From contig JAIXMO010000002.1 in assembly GCA_025677825.1 (NCBI GenBank), positions 248,001 to 312,000 on the forward strand: 64,000 bases of DNA, given 5' to 3'. Source of the stretch: Helicostylum pulchrum (Eukaryota > Mucoromycota > Mucoromycetes > Mucorales > Mucoraceae). The notes beneath the pieces are model-generated. The model saw only the letters and a program-made list of their open reading frames with translations. It did no database searches and had not been told where the DNA came from. A program made the translations under genes and the position numbers. Within the stretch, counting starts at the first letter, position 1. Each line of letters begins with the position of its first letter. This document shows positions 32,636-41,865 of this stretch, piece after piece.

Positions 32636-33768
32636 ATGAAGTGCTCTGTTGTTTGGAAACGCTTTATATTATACTTTATTTTACCCTTCGTAGTAAACTG
32701 TTATAGAGAAGTAACTAATGAATCTTTACGTCATTTAGCCAGCTTTACCGATCCTAATCGCCTTTCAGTCAATGGTAGTTTAATGAAACCATTGCTAATT
32801 GAAAGAGTTTCGGGTACACCAGCCAATGTAAGAGTACGTGAATACATTGTAGATCATTTTCAACAACTTGGTTGGCATGTGGAACTAGATGAATTTACAG
32901 ATATGACACCTTTTGGAGAAAAAACATTTGCCAATATTATCGTAACTGAAAATGTGGATAAACCCAATAGACTTGTGTTAGCAGCACATTATGATTCTAT
33001 GTATGTGACAGATTTTGAATTTATTGGTGCCACTGATAGTGCAATTCCTTGCGGAATATTGATGAATATGGCCGAGACTTTACATGATATTTTGACAGAT
33101 AGTTCAACCAACTACAGACGAAAAGATAAAACCATTCAAATGATCTTCTTTGATGGAGAAGAAGCCTTTAAAGAATGGGGACCAACCGATTCAATTTATG
33201 GTGCAAGAAATTTAGCTCAAAGATGGGAATCAACTAGTGTATCTCACCCTAAAAAGGTGATGAAGAATAAATTGGATCATATTGAAGTATTGGTTTTATT
33301 AGACTTGTTAGGAACTCCCAATACGCAGTTTCCAAACTATTACAGGTCAACGAGTTGGTTATTTTATAAATTGATTGGAATAGAAAATAGATTAAATAGC
33401 CAATCCATATTAAAGACGGTTTCGTCAAAGACGGGTGAACGTTTAATTTCGTTATTTAATCCAAATTCTCACTTGACTTTTATGGGAGAGGCAATTGGTG
33501 ATGATCATGTGCCTTTTTTAGAACGTGGTGTAAATGTATTACATATGATACCATATCCATTTCCTAATGTTTGGCACAATAGAGGTGTAAGTTAGAATTC
33601 ATTTTTTATTTTTTATTTGTGTGTGTAGTGTAGTGTACTAAAAAAAAAGTACAATAGGATAATGCAGACTGTATCGATCAGGCTGTGGTTGAAAATTTGG
33701 CGGTTATTTTCCGTACCTTTGCTGCAGAATATTTAGAATTGGATCCCTTACCTCACAATGAACTTTAA
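32636..33768 (+). CDS. glutaminyl-peptide cyclotransferase (M28-like, secretory)
   Basis: Exons 32636-33586 and 33658-33768 encode 353 residues. Glutaminyl cyclase converts N-terminal Gln of secretory proteins to pyroglutamate. The N-terminus is a basic stretch followed by a hydrophobic segment (FILYFILPFVV), consistent with a signal peptide or Golgi anchor. The M28 zinc site is visible: AAHYDSMY, the bridging acid in GATDSAIPCG, FFDGEEAFKEWGPTDS as in animal QC, and a late histidine in FPNVWHNRG. The acidic DDHVPFLERGV matches the family. The intron donor after NRG was chosen as GTAAGT. Several N-glycosylation sequons are present. ATG at 32636 was chosen because the slightly longer frame begins at a GTG. 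Confidence 0.92.
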
Positions 33769-33848
33769 CGATCTCCCTATTGTCTCCCTCATTTTTATAA
33801 AAGAATGACAATAAAAATAAGGGCAATTTTATAGATATTTATAAATGC

Positions 33849-33884
<36 letters not shown>

Positions 33885-33914
33885 CCTCTTTCACTTTACA
33901 CAAATCCCAAAAAA

Positions 33915-34373
33915 ATGCCAAATACAAACCAAGTTTTATTCATAGTAATTATAGTGATTATATTCACTTTATCACTAGCCAGTATATTTTATTTAATGAA
34001 TAAAGCAAGTACTAGAAGAAGAGAATTATTCGATCTTGAACAAAGACTTCAATTACAAGAGCAAATACATTTAACATATTTGACAGAAAATAATAAAGAA
34101 ACAACAAAGTTTTATCCAGCCATGATTAAACAAGGACATGCACCAATACCTTCACCTATTATTATTATGAAACCACAAAAGAAGTCAAAACGTGAATCTA
34201 TTTTAGAAAAGGTGTATGGATTTCGTAATGCTTCTAGTTCTCCTCCGCCTTTTGTACCTATACGACCTAGTAACACAAGACCTCCTTCATTTTTACCAAT
34301 GCAAGAAAAGAGATCTCCTCCATCTTATGGTGATTATCGTAATTCCGCACCCGTCATTGACAGTAAACATTAA
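33915..34373 (+). CDS. single-pass membrane protein, uncharacterised
   Basis: An intronless 152-residue protein. Residues about 7-28 form one strongly hydrophobic segment (VLFIVIIVIIFTLSLASIFY), with a short N-terminus before it and a basic cluster (TRRR) after it. The cytosolic-type tail has a Gln/Glu-rich helix (LFDLEQRLQLQEQIH) and a Pro-rich C-terminus containing PPSYGDY-like and PSPPP-like motifs that could bind WW or SH3 domains. No domain is recognised. It is likely a small adaptor at a membrane; that is inference. The long T-run at about 33851-33880 lies in its upstream region. Confidence 0.65.
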   Translation: MPNTNQVLFIVIIVIIFTLSLASIFYLMNKASTRRRELFDLEQRLQLQEQIHLTYLTENNKETTKFYPAMIKQGHAPIPSPIIIMKPQKKSKRESILEKVYGFRNASSSPPPFVPIRPSNTRPPSFLPMQEKRSPPSYGDYRNSAPVIDSKH

Positions 34374-34492
34374 TATAAAAAAAAAATCACCCCCTTAAAC
34401 TATTCATTTTCATTGCACACATACACATACACATAAAGTTTAAAAAAAACCCTTATTTACTCCCCCTTAAAAAAAACCATTATTTTTAATTT

Positions 34493-35533
34493 TTATAATA
34501 AACTCTTTCTTTCAATATATTTATAATGTTGTATCCACATATCTTTTAGACCTCTCTTTATCGGCATTCTAGCTTGTACAAGTTCCATACAACCATCTAA
34601 TTCGTCATACAATCGAACCATAAATTCTACTTCATAATCCTGCCACTCACCAACCACAATTTTAGGATCCAATTCTCTCCAATAATATTTACGTACATCT
34701 TCTACAATTAAACTGTACGGTAATTTTGCCTTTTGTAAAACTAGTTTGAAATCTTCCGGACCATGATCTTCTACCGCCTTCTTCAAAGCCTCTATTTGTT
34801 CATTTTTTAGTGTAGAGGTCGATGAACGCAAACTAGAAAAGTATGAGTGTCTAATTTGACATTGTTTTATCGACCTGGTCTTTAGCGCAGCCGAAATTCG
34901 ACTAAAGTCATCGCCGTAAATAGCAAATAATGATTCAAAATGTTTTGATTCTTTTGCTGACCAAGGCCCTCGTCGATTGGAAGGTTCCACTAATAATCTA
35001 ATTAATATACCTTTCTCTTTTATCGTATTAATTTATCTACTTTACCTGCTAATACTTCATATCGTTCTGACAACTCCACCTTCGTTCGACCAGGAAACTC
35101 TAAACAAATCTGATCCCAATCTAACCCCACACTATGTACTAGATTATCTAATAGCCTGTCTTCTGTTTTGCTAAAGTTTTTAATCTTTGGTACTTCTGGT
35201 TTTTTATCTTCAAGCAGTGCTTTTAATTCTTCTGCACTTTCTACAAATATACAAAAAAAAAAAAACCACTTAGTTTGACAATTTTTTTTTTTTTACATGT
35301 AGGTAATAATTACTGCTCTTTAATAAGCGATATCGACTTCCAAGCGATTTACTTCCACGATCAGGAAAATGAGACTGAAGAAGAACCCAATTGTTACCAT
35401 GAATGTCAATCAATCTCAGTAGCTTTTTAGTTTCTTCGACACTCCATATTTTTTGGGGAAAGTTCGCAGTTGATAGTGTACGTTGTTGAGTGAAAGCGAA
35501 GTTAAATACTGATCGAAACGATTTACAATTCAT
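34493..35533 (-). CDS. three-repeat Myb/SANT protein with a mitochondrial-type leader
   Basis: Exons 35533-35314, 35240-35046 and 34989-34493 encode 303 residues. Three SANT/Myb-type repeats are visible by their spaced tryptophan or aromatic residues: IWSVEETKKLLRLIDIHGNN, FSKTEDRLLDNLVHSVGLDW and GPWSAKESKHFESLFAIYGD. A fourth degenerate unit may follow (WQDYEVEFMVRLYDELDG). The N-terminus MNCKSFRSVFNFAFTQQRTL is basic, Ser/Phe-rich and lacks acids, as in mitochondrial presequences. It may be a DNA-binding protein, nuclear or mitochondrial. The exon-1 donor is placed at GTAATT, because the alternative GTAAAA donor breaks frame. Confident of the Myb-like repeats, not of location. Confidence 0.8.
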
Positions 35534-35731
35534 ATTTTTTTTTAAAAAAAAAGAAAAAAAGAAACAAAAAGTACCTGGGTTTTTTTTTTCTTTAATTCGG
35601 TTCACCCAGCTTTATACAGCGATCAAGGTTTTGAAAGAGTCACACATTGTACCACAGACATGACACTTTTACTGTTTTTTTTTATTTTTAATATTTATAT
35701 AAACCTATGCAATCCTTAAAAAAAACAGCAT

Positions 35732-37624
35732 TTAAAACATGTGGGAAAAGGGAGGCGTAACCAAGCAAAACTCTTTCAAGCCCTCACAGATAATTTCAAT
35801 ACGAAGATGGTTGGGTGATAAATCTTCGGATTCTTTTTCATCAAATATCACTATACGTTTGTTGGAATATGCATAGAGCTTGGTGTCTTCCTTTGTTTTC
35901 AGTTTGATGGAAAAGGGTAAAGTATCCTTAGGTTTATAATTGGAAAAGCAGCATTCCCAAATAAATATGTCCAACGATGTATTGGGAATATCAACTATTG
36001 TAACTGTAGGTCTATTGTCGATATGATGATTATTATATTGCAAATGAAGTTTTTTGAGTTTTGGTAGACAAAAAGAAATGTGTCGAAGAAATTTGTAACT
36101 GTAATTTGGCTCAAGCTGGGTCATATGCAATGATTTTAGTTCACTATGTTGATATACAAGATCGCCTGATAAAATCATGTCTTTAGGACTACACAAAGTG
36201 ATTTTTTGTAATAAGGGGCATAACTGAAAGATATCTAATAACAAATCGAAACAATTCAAAGCATCGTAGAGAATATATGCTGAATTTCTATACGCGTTTT
36301 TACTCCATATATCTTCTATTGTAAGCGATCGAATCGTTTTACCAGAATTGAGCAAAACTCCAACATGAGGAAATACATTACTACCTCTAGTTACTAGATG
36401 ACTTATTTTTATAAAATCTTGTTCAATTTCTATTGTTGTTACTTCACCGTTATCACCAAATCTCGTAGAATACTTCATGATTAATTCTTTACTTTGATCA
36501 TTTCTATTAGTAAACTCGTTCCAAGATTCAATAAACATCGTTCTTTTTACGATCATCTTAACTTTGCATACGGGTATAAGCATCAAATAACCAAGGAACT
36601 GAGCTAATACACTGAGTTCAATATCATTGTCGCGGTGAGCGACCGCCTCGTACAAATCAAAGATAATCACCAAACGTTGAAGGTTAGTGAATTTTTGCAT
36701 CATGTATTTTAGTTGATCCATATTATTAGCTGCTATTGTATTTTCACTTTTAAATATACGAATATCTGGGCGTACATTGATTAACATAGCCGGTTCTGCT
36801 TCATTCAACGTATTAGTACGTATGTTCGCAGACCACCTCCTAATATTTATCTTTTCTAGATGTGGACAATCCTCAATTAACCCATCAAAATGATTTAACT
36901 GTTGATACGCCAAAAAATAAATATCGATACGTTTCAACCTGACGAATTCACTGATATGTCGGCGCAAGATCGTAAATACCGTTTCCTTTGAAACACCTGT
37001 GACAGAGTAAAAGCCTTCTTCAAGAATATACAAATTCTGCAAAGAGTTTTTAAAAGACAAAGCTGTTTGGATATAAAGCCCCATATTACGATATGTAGGA
37101 GCTGGTAATTTTGACAATTGCGATAATCGACCTTGAACTGCTGCTTCTAAAAGTTTTTGCCAAAATATCGTCGCGGGTTGCTTCATTTTTATTTTTGTGA
37201 CATTGGGGCATTGTCGAATGATAGTATCTAGTAGGTATTCTTTGATGTCAATTTGACTAGAAGATCTATATTCTTCACCGTACATGTCGCTAAAACGCTT
37301 ATCATCCCAATTATAAAAATCGCCAAAATATATATCGTTGGCGCTATGCAAATGAGTGGGAATATTTTCTTCTCTATATTTAACCCTGGCAAGTGAGTTT
37401 TTAGTGTCGATTACCTTGAGATAACTAGCCAATCGTGGGGATCTTGATATTGTACGAGCATATTTATCCGCTTTTTTCTCGGAGTGCAATTTTACTGTGG
37501 TGTATAAATACAAAACTGATGCTTTATACCATTGCTTGCAAGTACGTTGACACTGTAGCAAATCTTCCTTTGATTTTAGATCGTCAAATATAGGTCTCAA
37601 GATTTCAAACGGTAAATGTGACAT
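35732..37624 (-). CDS. F-box protein with leucine-rich-repeat-like C-terminus
   Basis: An intronless 630-residue protein. It begins with an F-box, LPFEILRPIFDDLKSKEDLL followed by QCQRTCKQWYKAS, which binds Skp1 and so recruits targets to SCF ubiquitin ligases. The remainder is rich in Leu/Ile with loosely repeated blocks such as CPHLEKINIRRW, CPLLQKITLCS and LPKLKKLHLQYN, typical of irregular leucine-rich repeats that bind substrates. Large F-box/LRR families are common in fungi of this type. The target is unknown. Lack of introns contrasts with its neighbours and is typical of recently expanded families. Confidence 0.88.
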   Translation of the reverse strand: MSHLPFEILRPIFDDLKSKEDLLQCQRTCKQWYKASVLYLYTTVKLHSEKKADKYARTISRSPRLASYLKVIDTKNSLARVKYREENIPTHLHSANDIYFGDFYNWDDKRFSDMYGEEYRSSSQIDIKEYLLDTIIRQCPNVTKIKMKQPATIFWQKLLEAAVQGRLSQLSKLPAPTYRNMGLYIQTALSFKNSLQNLYILEEGFYSVTGVSKETVFTILRRHISEFVRLKRIDIYFLAYQQLNHFDGLIEDCPHLEKINIRRWSANIRTNTLNEAEPAMLINVRPDIRIFKSENTIAANNMDQLKYMMQKFTNLQRLVIIFDLYEAVAHRDNDIELSVLAQFLGYLMLIPVCKVKMIVKRTMFIESWNEFTNRNDQSKELIMKYSTRFGDNGEVTTIEIEQDFIKISHLVTRGSNVFPHVGVLLNSGKTIRSLTIEDIWSKNAYRNSAYILYDALNCFDLLLDIFQLCPLLQKITLCSPKDMILSGDLVYQHSELKSLHMTQLEPNYSYKFLRHISFCLPKLKKLHLQYNNHHIDNRPTVTIVDIPNTSLDIFIWECCFSNYKPKDTLPFSIKLKTKEDTKLYAYSNKRIVIFDEKESEDLSPNHLRIEIICEGLKEFCLVTPPFSHMF

Positions 37625-38089
37625 TATTAGTATACTAGGTAAGAATAGTAGAAAGTTATAGAAAGGGAAAAGAGGAGTGGAAAATTATTTCGACTTGATA
37701 TTTAAATGAGCAGATTTAACGTTTCAGTGTAGGTGGCACATATCGAGAGGCTTTTAAACCTAAATATACAAAACAAACTTTTGCCTTTTTGATTTTACTT
37801 GAACAAGTCTCAGCCAAGAAGAAAAATGAATATGTGCACGTCAATTTAACGCTAATCAAAAAATATTTCAAGTACATTTCTGCTCTAGAAATCATTGACA
37901 ATGATGCTATTTACGAGCTTTGATAACAATAGGGTATCCTTTTACTAACACTCACTTATTTCTGGGGTTAAAATCGGATTATAGTAGCACAGGCATGCTA
38001 TTTTTTCCCACCTTATTTTTACTTAAATAGTTTTTCTTTTATCCCCTTTACCTTTTCTTCTCTATTACTCAAACTCAAATAAAAAAGAA
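37625..38089. other. divergent promoter region
   Basis: Lies between the F-box gene (minus) and C1-THF synthase (plus). Apart from the orphan open fragment at 37729-37923, I see only AT-rich sequence and a pyrimidine-rich leader before the C1-THF start. Confidence 0.5.
37729..37923 (+). pseudogene. orphan protein-coding fragment
   Basis: A 64-codon open stretch on the plus strand (starting VGGTYREAFKPKYTKQTFAF and ending DNDAIYEL) has convincing amino-acid composition but no start codon. It is preceded by TTTCAG, which could be an acceptor. It sits between the divergent F-box and C1-THF synthase promoters. It may be the last exon of a lost gene. The family is not recognised. Confidence 0.3.
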
Positions 38090-41000
38090 ATGACTGCAGC
38101 AACAATCATTGATGGAAAGGATGCCGCATTGTAAGTTTATTATATTTAATAATCTATTGTCTCCCCCCCCCCCCGAACAACTTTTAATATATAACAGGAG
38201 CGTCCGTAATAAAGTGAAACAAGATATCGCCTCACTTAAATCCAAATACCCTCACTACGCACCATGTTTAGCCGTAGTCCAAGTAGGCGATAAGCAAGAC
38301 TCATCTGTTTACGTCCGTATGAAGCAAAAGGCGGCTAAAGAAATTGGAATTCAATTTATCCAAGAGAAGTTGTCCGAAACTATCTCTCAAGCCGATTTGG
38401 TTCGTAAGGTGAAAGAGTTGAATGATAACTATTATGTTCATGGCATTATCGTCCAAATGCCTTTGCCAAGTCATATTGATGAGGGGTTGGTTGTGGAAGC
38501 AATTGATCCTAAAAAGGATGTTGATGGGTAAATATTTGTTTGTGGTTTCATGCAAAAAAAATATAAGCGTACATGCATATAAATAATCATTATTCCTCCT
38601 TTTCAGGTTCCATGCATTTAACATCGGAAATATGGCCAAAAAATCAACTACTCCACTATTCTTACCTTGTACTCCAAAAGGTGTGATTCATTTATTGCGT
38701 TCAACTGGTAAAAAAACGAAAAAAAAAAATATATACGTAATCTTGAACCTTAATTTTTTAAAAAATATAGGAACGGAGATCTCTGGGAAAAAGGCTGTAG
38801 TTTTGGGAAGAAGTGATATTGTGGTAAAATATACATATAAAATAATACACTTTATTTGTATCATAACAATAATATATTAGGGAACTCCCGTTGCATCTTT
38901 ATTAACAGCTGAACATGCTACTGTCACTATTTGCCATTCCAGAACAAAAGATATCCAATCCTATGTAAAGTGTCTTTTTTTTTACTATCTTTTTTGCCTG
39001 CAAAAAAATATTAAACTTTTTTTTCTTAGGTTTCCGAAGCTGATATTTTAGTTGTTGCCATTGGAAAACCTGAATTTGTTAAAGGCAGTTGGATTAAACC
39101 AGGTGCTATTGTTATAGATGTTGGTACCAATCCTATCGAAGGTAAGAATACAAACTCCTCTCTCACAAATATACTGATATATTTTATCCGTAGATGCTAC
39201 AAAGAAATCAGGTATTCGTCTTGTTGGAGACGTTGAATACACAGCCGCTTCTGCTGTTGCTAGTGCCATTACACCAGTACCAGGAGGAGTTGGTCCTATG
39301 ACTGTCGCCATGTTGATGGAAAATACGCACATCAGTGCCAAACGTTGGTTTGAACAAAGTAGATCCCGTCGCATCACGCCTTTGCCCTTAACCATCCAAT
39401 CCCCTGTACCTCAAGATATTGAGATTGCTCGATCTCAAACCCCTAAAAATATTGCAAATCTGTGTAACGAATTAGGTTTGATCACCAGTGAAGTAGAAGC
39501 TTACGGTACTGCAAAAGCTAAACTTAGTTTGGATGTTTTAAAGAGACTTGAACATCGTAAGGATGGACATTATGTTGTTGTTACAGGGTATGTTGTTGCA
39601 TCTTTATTTTGTTGTTGTTGATATTAAAAAAAAATTGTCTCTAGCATTACTCCAACTCCATTAGGTGAAGGTAAATCAACTACAACCATTGGTTTAGTTC
39701 AAGCTTTAGGCGCTCACTTGGACAAGATTGCATTCGCTTGTGTTCGTCAACCTTCGCAAGGTCCCACATTTGGTATTAAAGGTGGTGCGGCTGGTGGCGG
39801 GTACGCCCAGGTTATTCCCATGGACGAGTTTAATTTACATTTAACCGGTGATTTACATGCTGTTACGGCGGCTAATAATTTACTAGGTATGTTAACGCCA
39901 ATTCGTTTAGCCATATATATATTTTTAAAAAAAACTTTTTTTTTATTGTAGCTGCTGCTATTGATGCTCGTATGTTCCATGAGAATACTCAAACTAATAA
40001 GGTACATCTACATTATTCAACCTTAAAAGAAAGCAAGTAATTTATCTTTTTTTTTTCATATGTGAGTAGGGTCTGTTTAATCGATTATGTCCTGCTAAAA
40101 AAGGGGTCAGAACTTTTGCTCCTGTCATGTTAAGCCGTTTGAAGGTAACGGACATAATTTTAAAAATACATACGTAAGGTGTTTAAAGTTTTTTTTTGTG
40201 CGTGTATAGAAATTAGGTATTGAAAAGACAGATCCCAATGATCTTACAGTAGAAGAACAAGCAAGATTTGCCCGTTTAGACATCGACCCTGCCACCATCA
40301 CCTGGCAACGTGGGTTAGACACCAACGACCGCTTCTTGCGAAAAATCACTATTGGTCAGAGCGCCACTGAAAAGGGTCAAGAGCGTGTCACCGGTTTTGA
40401 TATCTGTGTAGCAAGTGAGGTCATGGCCGTATTGGCCTTAGCTACCGATTTAAAAGATATGCGACAACGTCTTGGAAATATGGTGGTTGCCAGTTCCAAA
40501 TCCGGTGATCCAGTCACTGCTGATGATATTGGTATTGGTGGTGCCTTGACTGTTTTGATGAAGGATGCGATTAAACCCAACTTAATGCAAACATTAGAGG
40601 GTACGCCTACTATTGTTCATGCAGGTCCGTTTGCTAATATTGCCCATGGTAATTCGTCTGTGTTGGCTGATAAGATTGCACTTAAATTGGCTGGTACCGA
40701 CGGTGAGGATATGGAGCCTGGATACGTTGTTACTGAAGCTGGGTTTGGTGCTGATATGGGTATGGAGAAATTCTTTGACATCAAGTGTCGTATCTCTGGC
40801 TTAGTACCCAATGCAGTTGTCTTGGTAGCTACTATACGTGCTCTCAAGACACACGGTAATGGACCGGAGATTATTGCTGGGAAAAGTTTACCTGAGGTCT
40901 ATGGTCAAGAGAACCTTGAACTATTGAAAGAAGGGTGCTGTAATTTGGCTCAACATATTGCAAATGCTAAAAAGTTTGGTATGCCTGTTGTAGTCGCTAT

Positions 41001-41544
41001 CAACCGATTCACCAATGATACGGATGCTGAGATAAATCTTGTAAGAGAAATGTCTTTAGCCGCCGGTGCCAGTGATGCAGTATCATGTAACCATTGGGCT
41101 GAAGGTGGGTTAGGTGCTGTTGATTTAGGCAAGGCAGTCATTAAAGCTTGCGAAACTACTGGCAAAGAAGATTTCAAGTTCCTGTATGAGCTGGATACAC
41201 CTATTGAGCACAAGATTGAAACAATTTGTCGAGATATTTATGGAGCCGATGGCGTAGAATATAGCGATCTTGCTAAAGAAAAGATTGTAACCTATACAAG
41301 ACAAGGCTTTGGATCACTTCCTATTTGTATGGCTAAAACTCAATACAGTTTCAGCCATGACCCTAAATTAAAGGGTGTTCCCAAGGGTTTCAAAGTACCT
41401 ATTCGTGATATTCGTGCTTCGGTTGGCGCAGGTTTCTTGTATCCTTTAGTAGGTGAAATGTCTACTATGCCTGGGTTACCCACTCGTCCATGCTTCTTTG
41501 ATGTCGATTTGGATGATGAGGGGCAAGTGATTGGGTTATTTTAA
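38090..41544 (+). CDS. ADE3: trifunctional C1-tetrahydrofolate synthase
   Basis: Eleven exons: 38090-38130, 38198-38527, 38607-38707, 38771-38823, 38881-38964, 39030-39141, 39194-39587, 39645-39886, 39952-40001, 40070-40144, 40210-41544. They encode 938 residues. The enzyme combines methylene-THF dehydrogenase, methenyl-THF cyclohydrolase and formate-THF ligase, feeding purine and thymidylate synthesis. The N-terminal domain has [14 protein letters not shown] with the catalytic lysine, VQMPLP, GRSDIVG for NADP and [10 protein letters not shown]. The ligase domain has the ATP loop [13 protein letters not shown] and [20 protein letters not shown]. There is no targeting peptide, so this is the cytosolic form. 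It pairs metabolically with the GcvT protein at 7.6 kb. Confidence 0.97.
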
Positions 41545-41865
41545 ATTACCTGCAGTGTAATAAACTCAAAAATAATAAAATTCGTTTTTTTTTTTGTACA
41601 AAAAAACTTTTTGTGTTCGTTGTGCAACATATGTTCTTCTTAGCTTCTCTGTATAAGGGAATGGTTAGATTCAAAACTATCATGTGCCTCGGGCGGGGAT
41701 AGTAATAGATAACGCTTTTAATTACCTGATATTACACAAAAGAAAAAAGATAAAGAAAAATATAGATTAGTTTTTGTTTTTGGGTAAAAATAGTATATTT
41801 TTTGTTGTAAAAAGGATTGTAATAATTATTATTTTAAATAAGGGTGAGGAAGGGTATTTTTTTGT
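41545..41865. other. convergent 3' spacer
   Basis: AT-rich spacer between the 3' ends of C1-THF synthase and the amino acid permease. No gene seen. Confidence 0.6.

Noticed and set aside
35270..35296. GTAAAA donor at 35296 for exon 1 of the SANT gene
   Set aside because: Using it puts exon 2 into a frame with an early stop; the GTAATT donor at 35313 gives a continuous protein.
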